Source: Cristatella mucedo
Taxonomy: Eukaryota; Bryozoa; Phylactolaemata; Cristatellidae
Length of the DNA stretch: 32,500 nucleotides
Assembly: GCA_009760855.2 (NCBI GenBank)
Contig: WPIO01000121.1
Coordinates: 527,501-560,000, forward strand
Direction of reading: 5' to 3'
Both the position numbers and the translations under genes were made by a program. The notes beneath the pieces are model-generated. The model was not told the origin of the DNA. It ran no database searches and saw nothing but the letters and a program-made list of their open reading frames with translations. Shown here piece after piece: positions 1 to 12,167 of this stretch; the stretch's first letter is position 1, and every line of letters starts with the position of its first letter.

Positions 1-499
1 GCTCGCAGTTACAGTCTGGCTTCGTTTGGATTTCTAGCGGCACGAAAAATGCTTATTAGTTCTTCAGAGCCGCACGGCCATATGACCGCCGTGACCGTCG
101 AGTATTTATAAGTCGAGGGGACTTGACGGAATGCGGCAGCGCACCGGGGTCTGACGGCTGCCGCTTTCAGCGCTGTGACGTCAGCTCCGGCTGAGTGCAC
201 TCGCCACCGCCGACCGCTCGCTGTCGTGCGGTAATTAAGAACCGCCGCCACCGAACTCTTCCGTTTGCCGTCAGGTTAATCGCATGTCGCACTCGATGAA
301 AGAAGGCAGGGAAATAGCGTGCGTGTCGCGGCGCCACGACGAGTCCTTGACGAAAAGCAATTCAATCGTGATGGCGGTCGATATTTCGCGCGCGCTGAAA
401 GCTCTCTGAAGCTCGCAGTCGGTCGCTCGCGTCAAGTTCCGAGCCTTTTACATTCGACCGGGCATTCGCGGATGCCGGCAAATGCCGAGGGCGGACGAC

Positions 500-557
500 C
501 GCTTTGCATGCCGGGATTTAAGTACCCGGGAATACGCCGGGATTTAAATGCAAAGCG
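500..557. repeat. Small inverted repeat enclosing two direct repeats
   Basis: CGCTTTGCAT at 500-509 is the reverse complement of ATGCAAAGCG at 548-557. Between them GCCGGGATTTAA occurs twice, on either side of a CCCGGG core. No function is recognised. Confidence 0.5.
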
Positions 558-1042
558 ATTTTTCGTGCCGCTGCAAAAGCAGTGGCGCCTGTGCCTAACC
601 GGATGTGCCTAACCAGACGCCATTTTCCTTCGGCAGCTTCTGCAAATTATACGCGGTGGTGCTGCCCGCGTAGTGACGAGCTGGGTGCTCGTGGCCTTTA
701 ACGGCTCTTCTGGAATTTCTCTCATCTAAAGTAGTCGGTTTGAACAGACGCTTAGGGCCAGCTTAAGCCGCTGCCAGAGTCAAACAATAGCGCTTTGTTT
801 GAGTGACATCGACTTGAGTTTAGTCGGTGCAGCGGGCACGAAACAGAGTTGCAGTTACGCCGATGTCTGCAAACGAGCCTCGTTTGGCTGAGAAATACTG
901 CAAGATAATTTCCTAGAAGGGTAAAATAAATACACGCTGCGAAATGGCGTATTGCATTCGTATTGACGAGCTCTCTCGAATGCCCGACGTTGCCGCTAGA
1001 GCGAACTTCGCGCCAGCTACGATTACGCCGCTGCAGCAGCGG

Positions 1043-1250
1043 GTCACGTGCTCTGCCTCGTCTTCACTGATGTCCTGGCCTTGTGAGGCTTTCCTAGCAC
1101 ATGAAGGTTTTTCGTGAGATATTAAAATGCTCAATAGAATTTCAGCGACCCATGAGCGCAGATAGAGTGCTCCACGACGACGGCTGTAGTTGCCGAGGTG
1201 TAGTAGCAGCTACGTGTCACGTGACCCGCTTCGGCGGTGGGTCACGTGCT
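1043..1250. promoter_or_regulatory. Cluster of three GTCACGTG E-box/M-box sites
   Basis: GGGTCACGTG is seen at 1041-1050, GTCACGTGAC at 1216-1225 and GGTCACGTG at 1240-1248. The last two form an inverted pair with 10-bp arms (CACGTGACCC and GGGTCACGTG). GTCACGTG is the core bound by bHLH-zip factors of the MITF/TFE and USF type. No gene start is recognisable nearby, so a regulatory role is inference. Confidence 0.3.
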
Positions 1251-1404
1251 TAGTTTCATCATTACCTCGCGGTTCAGTGGTGACTTGTAAACTCGCGTAT
1301 TCTCCTCTGGTTGATGGCGGGCACGTAAATCTGGCCTTCTGACATCGCCGCATCTGTCCATTGAAGTGTGCTCACAGCGAGCGGTAAAGAAACCAAAAAC
1401 GGGA

Positions 1405-1822
1405 ATACTAATAATAATGATAATAATTCACTTGATAAAGCGCCCTCAGAGAACTTAATCTCTCTCTAGGCGCTTTACATTTGCTGTAAAGTGAAATGCA
1501 ATTGAATGGTAAGTAAAATCATGCTTGAAAAAACAAACGAAATGAATAAGATGGTTAGGGGTGACATGCACAGGGTCAGCATGCAAATGTGGTTAGTGGC
1601 AGCATGCACAGTGTCAGCACGCATAAGCACATCAAGGACGAATCACAGGGAGCCACTAAATGCTGTCCTAAATAGGTGTGTTTTTAGGTTCCTTTTAAAT
1701 GTGGTCAGGTCAGGGGATGTTCTGACGCAGGTCGGGAGGGAGTTCCAGGCTTTGGGAGCATATGAACTAAATGCACGGTCTCCAAAGGATTTGAGGTTTG
1801 TATGAGGTATTTCTAGACTGTT
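1405..1822 (-). mobile_element. L2-clade LINE, 3' fragment (copy E1)
   Basis: A 5'-truncated copy on minus. Its 3' end is at the low coordinate and carries an (AAT)n tract (read on plus). The terminal hairpin follows (AAAGCGCC paired with GGCGCTTT in element sense), then the 3' UTR and the last codons of the ORF, matching the copies at 18850-19735 and 22320-25083. The 5' break is at about 1820, directly against the tail of the next fragment. Confidence 0.8.
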
Positions 1823-2117
1823 GGTAATGATTATTAATTCATTTGATATATATATATATACAGTTCCCTCAGAGAACTCAATATTTTTCTAGGCGTTTTA
1901 AATTTGCTGAAAAGGCAGCATGCTCGATGATTAATTGCAGCAAATTCAATGAACAACAAGAATAACATGATTAGGTGTGACATTCACAAAGTCAGCATGC
2001 ATAAGTGCATAAAAGGAATTTAGAGGGGAAAATTAATGCTGAGATGAATGGATGAGTTTTTGTTTCTTTTGAATGTGATCAAGTCATGACATGCCGCGAC
2101 GCAAGTCGGAACTGAGT
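1823..2117 (-). mobile_element. L2-clade LINE, 3' fragment (copy E2), diverged
   Basis: An older minus-strand 3' fragment. The terminal hairpin region is recognisable (TCAGAGAACTCAA, TAGGCGTTTTA on plus), but a TA run has replaced the GCGC arm. The 3' UTR blocks with GCATGC-type motifs and the ORF end (GACGCAAGTCGG) follow in the expected order. It is adjacent to copies E1 and E3 in the same orientation. Confidence 0.65.
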
Positions 2118-2345
2118 AATAATTAAAAAATACATCTGATAAAGCGCCCTCAGAGAACTAAAATCTCTTTCTCTACTTGTTCTACAAGATTTTCTGAAGA
2201 AGAAGAATGACTGAATGAATGAATGAATGGCTAGAGTTACAGACTTTGGGAGCGTACGAACTGAAGGCACGGTCTCCCAAAGAATTTGAGGTTTGTACGA
2301 GGTATAGATAAACAGCTAGATTCCGAAAAGCGGGCGGTACGATGC
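2118..2345 (-). mobile_element. L2-clade LINE, 3' fragment (copy E3)
   Basis: A minus-strand 3' end starting at an AT-rich tail and the terminal hairpin (GATAAAGCGCCCTCAGAG on plus). An internal deletion carries a short GAAT repeat (2212-2227). The ORF end then continues to the codons for the KHRTT block. It abuts, head to head, the plus-strand fragment that begins at 2346. Confidence 0.7.
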
Positions 2346-3553
2346 TTGCATAATCAACATCACAAATATGTCATTAGCCTCAGGTCATGTCCAAGCACCT
2401 TTAAATAAATCTGTAGTCAGGCTATCAATCAAAACAGTCACTTAAGACCACAGAACTTGAGCAACTACCAGCCAGTCCTTCTTCTACCATTCCTATCAAA
2501 GACACTGGGATGAGTCCCGGAAGGCCGGCTGAACCCATATATTAAAACTTCAAACCTTGCTAGTAAGTTTCAGTCTAGTTTCAGAACTAATCACTTCACG
2601 TCATCAGCATTGCTTCGGGAGTAATGGTGACCTTCATAAGAATGCAGACACAAGTAGAGTGTCTGCTTTTTTAGCTCAATTTTTCGGCAGCTTTTGATGC
2701 TATCAATCACCAAGTTCTTCTTGAGCGCCTCTCATCTCGCCTGGGCATCACAGGCGCTGCATTGCAATAGTTCAGGTCCTATATCAGTTGGAGACTCCAG
2801 AGTATTGATGTGAATGGATAAAAATCATCGGAAGAACCTCTGAAATAATTGGTACCTCAGCGGTTTGATTTGTGCTTGATCTGGTCCTTTTTACAGGTTT
2901 ATAATCTCGTTCTTACCAATGTGATCGCCAAATCTAGGTTTTCCCTTTTATGCAGATGACTCTTAGTTGTACCTTTGCTTTGATCCCTTCCGTCCCTCGA
3001 GCACGTCAAATTCTCCCAAGTCCCTTCCTGCATGTATCGATGACATCCTCACATGGATGGCAGCAAATTTTATTAAAATCATGATACAAATAACTTACTA
3101 GTTATGGGAAAACCAAGAGTGATTCAGAAATTAGAAAGGCCAACGCTCAAAATCGGCTCTGCTAGAATATCCTCTGTTGAATCTGCTCGAAATCTAGGTA
3201 TCACGTTCCAAAGTGACCTTTCATTAGACAACCGCATCAGCTTCAGAGTCAAGTATGCCTACTTACAGCTACCTAAAATTGCTTAACTTCGGGCTTGTTT
3301 AGACAGGGATACCACATCTAAGTTGGTCCATACCTGCCACATAACACCACTTCTCGTCGACCTGTACTGGCTCTCAGTCAAGCATCGACTTCAAAGTTTC
3401 GTCGCTCACTTTTAGGTCACTACATTCTTTGGCTCCAGCCTACCTATCAGATCTACTCCTCCACCATGACAAGCATCGTACCACCCGCTTTTCGGAATCC
3501 AACAGTCTACCACTACCTCGTACAAACCTCAAATCCTTTGGAGACCGTGCATA
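2346..3553 (+). mobile_element. L2-clade LINE, internal RT fragment (copy F), pseudogene
   Basis: Plus-strand decayed ORF2 segment. In order it matches the copy at 22320-25083 from the codons just before the MSLASDQ block, through the RT palm (AFDAINH-like at about 2690-2710, FYADD-like at 2945-2960), to the SFGDRA block at about 3545. Multiple stops and frameshifts interrupt it. It lacks a 3' end and tail, and it lies inverted relative to the 3' fragment at 2118-2345. An uninterrupted piece at 3104-3286 corresponds to the MGKPSVIQ region of the intact copy. Confidence 0.8.
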
Positions 3554-3611
3554 AAAGACGATCTAAAGCACGATCGAATGATTAAATTGAGCATGCTCAA
3601 ATAAACGGACA

Positions 3612-5267
<1,656 letters not shown>

Positions 5268-6755
5268 AGATATAGACTAATGCTAGCTTAAAATTGGAAC
5301 CGCTGCAGCATGCGGTAATCTTCTAATGTCAAAGCGGTTGACTATAGACAAGTCACGATTGTTTGGTAGCCATCTCAATACTAAGCTCTGTGTACGCTGC
5401 TCTTTATATATCAGCCGAAGATGAAACAGTGTCTCTCAGCAGTTAGAATGACCTGCCCTATAGTCGGAGGTAAAATTAATCGAGAACGTCTAATTGACGC
5501 CCGTGCAGCTGCGTCGAGGGTCTCGCGACCACGGATCCGCTGCTGCTGCCGCAGCGGACTGCTTGACGACATGCTTGGCGCGCGGCCGAATGACTAGAGC
5601 GTGCAGCTTTAATGAATGCGTAGCTTTAAGAGCCGCAGCAAATGCGTAAGGATTCAAGAGATTTGAAAAAATCTTGCCGACGAAGGCTGCAGCGTGTACA
5701 AGTCCAGCGTGGGCAGTAAAATCCCAAGGAAAGGCAAAACCACGAAAAGCACGATGCATAGGCTAAAAGAAAGTAGCCGCTAAAGAATGCCACGGTAATA
5801 GCGATCCTCGCTGGCTTTCTTTGCTGCAGCGCTTCTTGACGCTTGCGACCAGTGCGTGACGTGAAGTGATGCCTTGAAAGAGATGGGACATGGTGAATGC
5901 GCTATAGCGAATGCATTACTTACTATTACTATTGTTATTATCATAATTAATTTCGCAGTTAATGTTTTAGTCAGGCAAAAACTCATTAATTCGCCCAAAG
6001 TGGCTGCGTCGCTCACAGCATGATAATAGTTGGGTGGCAAAGCGGTTTCGTTTCGCAGCAAATGCAACCCGCAAGAAGATTTCACGGCGGCAAAGATATT
6101 CGTTTCTCTACCTTGTGGCCAGGAGTCGAACTTCGGTGTGGCGACCCAGCGTGAGGCGACACAAGGAGTCGAAATAATTATTTCCTTAATGTAATATATT
6201 ATCTATTTCCTTATTGTTTATATTTATTATTAATATTAATATTAGGAACTATTATTTGTTTATTCATTAAAACTAGTATTCATATTGTTATTTCCCTAGT
6301 GTCGGCAGCTTGAGTAGATCCGTAGTTGCAGCTAGCCAAGGCAATGCGCGCAAGGCGATATTCTTGTACGGCTCAGCTTCCACGTGAGCTACAGAGCCAC
6401 CTCTAAGAGGAGGAATGAAATAGAAGACACAGAGGTTAGGATAAAAGCGGAAATGCCAGCCTGCACCACCCGAATGCTCGAACGATGGAATCTGGAAGCC
6501 GCCGCCGCCGCAAGCCTCGCTCTCGCTCCGGCTGCGGCGGTGTTTCCGGACTCAGACTCTTTTAAAGTGGCACCATCATTGCGCTACAGCGGAAGCATTT
6601 TAGTTCTAAACCGAGATTTCTGCAGAATTGGCATACGTTTCAGTTGCAGTTCCGGAATGAGCGTGCGATAACGTGCACGTCTTTTTCCGGCCTTCATGTC
6701 AGGATGGTTTCCGGCCATCGTCATCAGTCTTGTGCGAGAGTTGATCCTGGTCGGC
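5268..6755. other. No supported gene; AT-rich patch inside
   Basis: Ordinary spacer with an AT-rich block at about 6170-6290. Open frames on both strands have no recognisable domain. A (GCC)n run at about 6500-6511 gives an Ala-rich frame only. Confidence 0.55.
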
Positions 6756-6779
6756 GATGTCATGGTTGGTCTTATCGCT

Positions 6780-6955
6780 CAGCACCACCGCCGCCGCCGC
6801 TGTTGCCACTGTCGCTGATGTGACTGCCGCCGCCGCTGTCGCCACTTTCACCAAAGCCACCGCCGCCATCACTGTCATCACTGTCTCCAATGTCACCGCC
6901 GCAGTCACTGTCGCCATCCAAAAATGTCACCGCCGCTGCAGTCGTGGTAGCGAGA
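6780..6955. repeat. Imperfect GCC/TCACTGTC trinucleotide-phase minisatellite
   Basis: Irregular repeats of CACCGCCGCCGC and CACTGTCGCCACT. The period is a multiple of three, so several frames remain open (Ala/Thr/Val-rich on plus, Gly/Asp/Ser-rich on minus). No splice or domain evidence identifies a real exon. Confidence 0.6.
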
Positions 6956-7740
6956 GCCATCGGTGCTGCAGCTACAGCTCAGTTGAACTGCAGTCAACAA
7001 CGCATCAATGCAAATGGTATCCAAAAGGAATAAACGATAGTCCTTTTGATTGGAAATAGAATTCCACAGCCACATACATAGCTTGAATATCGCAAAATAA
7101 AAGTAAAACAAAAAACTCGCACCACAAAAGAATTAGAATTGAAATATTAAATTTCATGATATTCTTTCTATACTGGCACCAGTCCAAATACTCCAGCGTA
7201 AACATTGATATCGCATCCTGCGATAGATTAGTGCTTATCACAGGATGCTTGATTGCCAATGTTTCCACAATACGTAGGTTATGAGCGTTTGCTTGATCTC
7301 AAAGCTTGTCATTACTGTATATAGTAATAAGTATAGTCTTAACCTTGCGGATAGCCTTTTCGCCTCACCGCAGCTTAGAAATTGTGCTCAAGAAAAAACC
7401 CTTCCCCGACGTCGCTACGGTGGAGAGATGAACCGATGACAAATGTCCACTTGTGGATTACTAGAGCACGATCTGTTATCTGTTGCCAAAGAACGTTGAC
7501 ATATCGTTACGGGCGAGGATATTTGACACACGCGCACGTGTGTGTCTCAGCAAGAAATAAAACTCAGTCAGGAAAATCACTTCAATAACTCAATACAAAT
7601 TTCAATAACACGTGCACGAGGAGCTTCCTTCAATCGCTTCGTTACTGCTGGTTCCGCGTGGGAGTAACGTATTAACACCGTTCCAATGCCGACCAGCTTA
7701 GCCTTCGTTCGACGCAAACATGAGACGTGCCTGAACCATT
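6956..7740. other. No supported gene
   Basis: AT-leaning spacer without recognisable coding, repeat or RNA signal. On minus, an AATAAA hexamer (plus TTTATT) near 7741 could serve a transcript ending here, but nothing else supports one. Confidence 0.5.
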
Positions 7741-7799
7741 TTTATTTAGAGACAGCAGAACATGAGCGGCCATCTAACGGTGGGCTCGTTGCAATGGAG

Positions 7800-8680
7800 G
7801 CTAAAGAGCTGGAAAAAAGACGTTTTTGAGAGTTCCTCCAGAAGATGATGTGCTGTTTCATTGTCAAGGGTGGAACACCGCCCGTTGGAGCTGGCATAGG
7901 TACAGCTCGGTAAGCACTAATTGCTGTTGGTTGTGTGCAAGGCACGCGGGAATTTCGGATGCATTGTGCGTGTGCAAATATCTCTATCGGCTGCTGAGTC
8001 GACGCCCTCGCTGAGGGGGCGGCTTGAGTGGCAGAAGGCGGCGGAGTTTCAACCGTAGTCAGAGTCTCGGCCGGCTGTGCAGACGCGGCTGGCACTGCAG
8101 TGGTTGCACCGCGAGCGGTTGCCGCGGTCGCGGTTGCCGTCGAGTCTGCGATCGGGGCTGCTAGCGTCGGGGGCTCCGGAAAACCCACAAACCAAGACTT
8201 TAGTCGACGTGCTGGACTAATACCCTACGCACAATGTTGCTACTGCGCACGCTGATGTTGACACCACGTAGTCGCCGCAGACGCTAACTGTCCACTGGTC
8301 AGTGGAGCTCTCAGATTCGGCGAGCGCTCCGTCGAGAGGGACCGAGGGAGTGCTATGACCTCAGCTGTCGTATTAGGTGTGGCCGACTGATTAGAGAACG
8401 CCGTATCGACGGGCGCAGACGGAAGTCGCAGTGCGGAAGTCGAAGCAGGATGCTTCGGGGTCTGCGCGTCTGATCTGATTGCCGTGATAGACGTCGACGG
8501 CGGCGGCTGCGGCAGTGGACTGGCGAATGTGAAGCCGGCGTCAGTAAATGCGTTAGCAGCGCTTACGCCAGGCGGACGAGGCCGGGACCGGCGTAGAAGC
8601 GACAGAGACCGGAAATTAGAGCAGCGGACGAGCGGGTACGCGCGAAGCGGACGACGTCGTGACAGACGTTATCTGTGGCA
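7800..8680 (-). pseudogene. Ser/Thr/Pro/Ala-rich mucin-like reading frames, decayed or spliced
   Basis: Read on minus, 8570 down to about 7760 stays in one frame of strongly Pro/Ser/Thr/Ala-rich composition. It has only two stops, both TAG and close together at about 8230-8255. A second rich stretch just upstream begins at a good acceptor: a long pyrimidine tract at about 8690-8760, with AG ending at 8681. It stops after about 24 codons. The region lies downstream of, and on the same strand as, the mucin-like exon at 10279-11532, so it may hold later exons of that gene, an old duplicate, or a relic. Compositional bias alone could keep the frame open. No domain is recognised. Confidence 0.3.
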
Positions 8681-8689
8681 CTCGCGATG

Positions 8690-10255
8690 AGATGAGAATG
8701 ATGAAAGGAGATGATGAGGAGATGATGAGGAAGAAAGAAAAAGGTGGACCGTTGGCGTCTCACTTCCGGTGAGCCCCAGACAGTCTAAAGTGTGCTAAGC
8801 TTCGACTGACGCACGAATGCGTTTTCTGAACGCATGCACTGCCGAAATAAAGACGCTTTGCATTCATCGTGTGGACTCTTGCCGGCATTTTCTTGCGATG
8901 TATTTTTCTTGCTTAATAAATTGACTTTCTGTTTTTTTTTATCAGAGTGGAGACTGTTCGCTGCAGGAGCGCGACGGCTGCATAGTCCAGTTGCTTTCCA
9001 CAGCCTCTCTCCTTAATCAAGCGCCGTTTCTATGCAGGCAAAACTAGTCAGACGAAGCTAGAAACTCTGCGTGCCCTCGTTCATCCATTGTAGCGAGCCT
9101 TTTACTTGCAGCGAGTGAAACGACTCAGCAACGACGGCACGTGAAAGACAGAGATATGAAAACTCTTCGTGAGGGTCAGAGTCACTGAGGCAATGAGAAA
9201 GAGAGAAGCTGCTGCTTTTTACGACAGCTGGCCAAAACTGCGCTACCGTATCAATACCGCAATGTCACGTAAAAGGCCAATTCTCTGTTCGGGCTCTTCG
9301 CGTAAAAGACAAAAATTAAGAGGCAATTTATTCAAGTCGACTGCATTTGCACAATCGTAGCACACACCAGCTTCGTAGGACAGCTCTCACGACCGATGCA
9401 AGTGCTGCGACTAACGCCGGATCGTCGGTTTAGCTAGGTTCCATGTCATGCCCGGATCGTCGAAGAGTGGAGCACGTGACTTAGGAGGAGCCACTAAAGA
9501 TCAGAGAAAAAACAACTGGTCGCGCCAGAGTTGCCATAGTAACCATATGGTAGCCAGAGTAGCTATGCTCTCGGATGGCCAAGTCAGCCAACGACGAAGA
9601 CAAGTGTGATGGTCAAATGATTGACGAGTGACGTTCAAAACGATCGCCGATAAAATGATGCCGCAGACGATCACCTGATGATCGCATGATGACGCAAAAG
9701 ATCGCAGGACGATCGCACGAGCCTCGTCTCGATGCGCTGCTTTACGGCGACCAAAACAAAAATTTAGGTAGCCGCCCGAGGGCGGATCTCGCGGAAAATC
9801 ACTACCAAGTAAGCTATTTGGAGCCTACGATGCCAAAGTCGGACGACAAGACTTCACCCGCTGCGGTGCCGGACTTTCGTCGGCCAGAGGTACAAATTCG
9901 TAGTGAGACAATTGTGGTTCGCTTCAGTGTCAGCTCAGCGAATGATTCTGAGCCGAAGAAATCTGCGGCGCTAATTCTATGGTTAGCGCAGCCGCCGCTG
10001 CGTCTTCAGTGCTTCTTCCGCGTCGCACTGTATTCACTCGAATGTAGAGCTCCGCCGAGGGTGCGCGCGCGCCGGCAAGCGCTGACGTCGCACGCTGGTT
10101 GAGTAAGGTTCAACGCAAGCACGCAGCATTGATAGGCCATTTCGCATTTCCGAATCTAGTTCCAACGTCGGAGCCACATGGAAAACGACGAAGAACTTTA
10201 CATAAAGTCGCGCAATTGGGGTGCAGCCACATAATAGTTCAGCTTCCGCAACGAT
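8690..10255. other. No supported gene
   Basis: Spacer or intron. Irregular GATCGC-type repeats occur at about 9640-9715. A plus frame at 9686-10102 is open for 138 codons but has no recognisable domain or compositional signature. Confidence 0.5.
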
Positions 10256-10278
10256 TCATCTACCATGTTTTGGTTTAC

Positions 10279-11532
10279 CTGGGGCCGGAGGATTAGCCAC
10301 AGCTGGCGGTGGAGTGGTAGTCGACAGAATTTTGGTCGTCAAAATCGTGGTCAGCGCAGTCGTGCTCAACTGATGCGTGGTCATCTTAGTCGCGGTCAGC
10401 GGAGTAATGGTTGGCTGAGTTGTGGTCAGCGGAGCTGTGGTCAGCTTAGTCGCGGTCAGCGGAGTTGTGGATGGCTGAGTTGTGCTCAGAAGAGCTGTGG
10501 TCAGCTTAGTCGCGGTCAGCAGAGTTGTGGTCGGTTGAGTTGTGCTCAGCAGAGTTGTTTTCTGAAAATTCGTGGTCTCCTGCGTCGTGGTAAGCGATGT
10601 CGTGGTATAAAGAGTTGTTGTCAGCGAAGCTGTGGTCAGTGGAGTCTTGGTCGGCTGAGTTGTCATTTGGGAAGCGGTGGCCAGAGAAAGTGTGGTCAGC
10701 GAAGTTGTGGTCAGCGGAGTAGTGGTAAGTGGAGTTGTGGTAAGCTTAGTGGTGGTAGGAGTTTTTGTGGTCGGCTTAGTCGTGGTCAGCGGAGCTGTGG
10801 TTGGTTGATTTGTGGTCAGCAGAGCTGTGGCCGGCTTACTCGTGGTCAGCGGAGCTGTAGTCGGTTGATTTGTGGTCAGCTGAGCTGTGGATGGCTGAGT
10901 TGTGGTCAGCAGAGCTGTGGACGGCTTAGTCGTAGTCAGCAGAGTTGTGGTCGGTTGATTTGTGGTCAGCAGAGCTGTGGACAGAGGAGTTTTGGTCAGC
11001 GCAGTTGTGGTCGCTGCTGTTATTGTTTTTGGTGTTGTTCTGAACGATGTCCCGGTATACAGACTAGTGGCCAGCCAAGTTGTGGTCAGCGAAGTCGTGG
11101 TTGGCAGAGTAGACATCAGCACAGTTGTGGTCAGCTGATTTGTGGTCGGCAGATTCGCAATTAGCGGATTTGTGGCCAGCAGAGCTGTGGTCTGCTGATT
11201 CGTAGTCTTTTGAGTCGCGGTAGATGATGCTGTGGTATAAAGAGTAGTGATCAGCGAAGTCATGGTTAGCAGAGCTGTGGTCGGCTGAATAGTCGTCAGT
11301 GGAGTAGTGGTCAATGGAATTGTGGTCAGCTTAGTCGTGGTCAGCGAATTTACGGTTGGCTGAGTCATAGTCAGCCGAGCCGTATTCGGCGGAGTCAGAT
11401 TTAACGCAGTTGTTATCTGCTGAGTTGCTTTCGGCGGCGTAGTAGTCACGGTAGGCGGTGTGGTCAGTAAAGTCGAGCTCGCCGAAGATGCGGTCGTCGT
11501 AAGCGTGATCGCCAGCGAATGTTTAGAAGTGA
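10279..11532 (-). CDS. Thr-rich mucin-like exon of PAN-domain gene (left copy)
   Basis: A 1,254-bp exon (418 codons) on minus that would encode a Thr-rich, Cys-free, O-glycosylation-type stalk, probably extracellular. It begins after a good acceptor (TTATTTACAG, AG ending at 11533) and ends at a consensus donor (CCCCAG then GTAAAC). Both borders are phase 1, matching the phase-1 end of the PAN exon at 11967-12167. The body is a degenerate 5-residue repeat, alternating blocks such as LTTTK, PTTAL, LTTTQ and PSTAQ, and is about 40% Thr by eye. The underlying 15-bp unit resembles GTGGTCAGCAGAGCT on plus. If the donor is skipped, the frame ends seven codons later at 10256. Mucin-like spacers next to lectin domains are common in secreted invertebrate proteins. 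The 15-bp periodicity also keeps an antisense frame open (10265-11164), which is a shadow. Confidence 0.65.
10320..11450. repeat. 15-bp coding minisatellite within the Thr-rich exon
   Basis: Degenerate 15-bp units, often paired into 30-bp blocks (GTTGATTTGTGGTCAGCAGA-like on plus), run across almost the whole exon. Most variation preserves Thr codons on minus, which suggests expansion under coding constraint. Confidence 0.75.
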
Positions 11533-11867
11533 CTGTAAATAATTATGTTAATTTAATAGTTTAATATTATGTTAATTTAATAGTTTAATATTAATTTTGT
11601 AGACTAACCAGCGCGAGATGACAAACCTACCAGTACCCAGAGCCAGTTTATAGGAGCACCACCGCTCCTGCTCCCGCTGTCCGCCCCCGAGCTGTCAGGT
11701 TCTCACTCTCAGGCGACAACTAAAGACGCCACGCTCTCGCGCTGCGTGACACTGAGCGCTTGCACCGTGGCTAGCGCACGTCCTTCGAGTGAGCTTCACC
11801 CGAGAGCTAAGTGTTCCGTTTGGGAGCAACAATAGACTCGTTGAGCCGCAATCACGAAGAGTAAGAT

Positions 11868-11868
11868 G

Positions 11869-11906
<38 letters not shown>
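11868..11906. repeat. (GA)n microsatellite
   Basis: About 39 bp of GA/AG dinucleotides lie in the intron just downstream (minus sense) of the PAN exon. A (GA)n run occupies the same relative position beside the paralogous exon, at 32195-32220. Confidence 0.9.
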
Positions 11907-11909
<3 letters not shown>

Positions 11910-11966
11910 TCGGGCGCAGACACGCTGGCGCAAGAAAGGCAGCGGCGGCCAATGACGACTACATAC

Positions 11967-12167
11967 CCGCTTGAGTCGTGTAGAACAGGTCGCCTTTATT
12001 CGACGATGAGGCGAGCCACCGCAGCAAACGACACGCTCCCGCCACGCGACGGAAGTAGAAGCCGACGCAGTCGCTTTGAAGCAGGCAGTCCAGGCTGCAC
12101 TTCACCAGCGACGCTCCGGTCGACGATTGCAGCGTCGCCGAGTCGTCGACCGTGACGGAAGGAAACG
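11967..12167 (-). CDS. PAN/Apple-domain exon, left gene copy
   Basis: A 201-bp exon on minus encoding 67 residues of a compact PAN/Apple-like module, an extracellular disulphide-bonded fold used for protein or carbohydrate binding. Four cysteines are visible (VKCSLDC, SDCVGFYF, GACRLL), the usual PAN core of C-x3-C, then C-x-G-F-x-F, then C-x-L. It follows an acceptor (CTGACAG) and ends at a consensus donor (G then GTATGT), phase 1 on both sides. About 47 of 67 residues match the exon at 32295-32495, which is also exactly 201 bp. The downstream intron flank is similar in both copies too. The next same-strand exon in phase is the Thr-rich exon ending at 11532. Confidence 0.75.

Larger units (their letters stand above)
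1..1404. other. No supported gene; moderate-GC spacer
   Basis: Short open frames occur on both strands, but none has recognisable domains, splice context or composition bias. The stretch holds an inverted/direct repeat cluster (500-557) and three GTCACGTG boxes (1043-1250), listed separately. Otherwise nothing is seen. Confidence 0.6.

Noticed and set aside
10265-11164. 299-codon Cys/Gly/Arg/Ser-rich frame on plus
   Set aside because: Antisense to the Thr-rich exon. It is open only because the repeat period is a multiple of three, and it lacks splice or leader signals.
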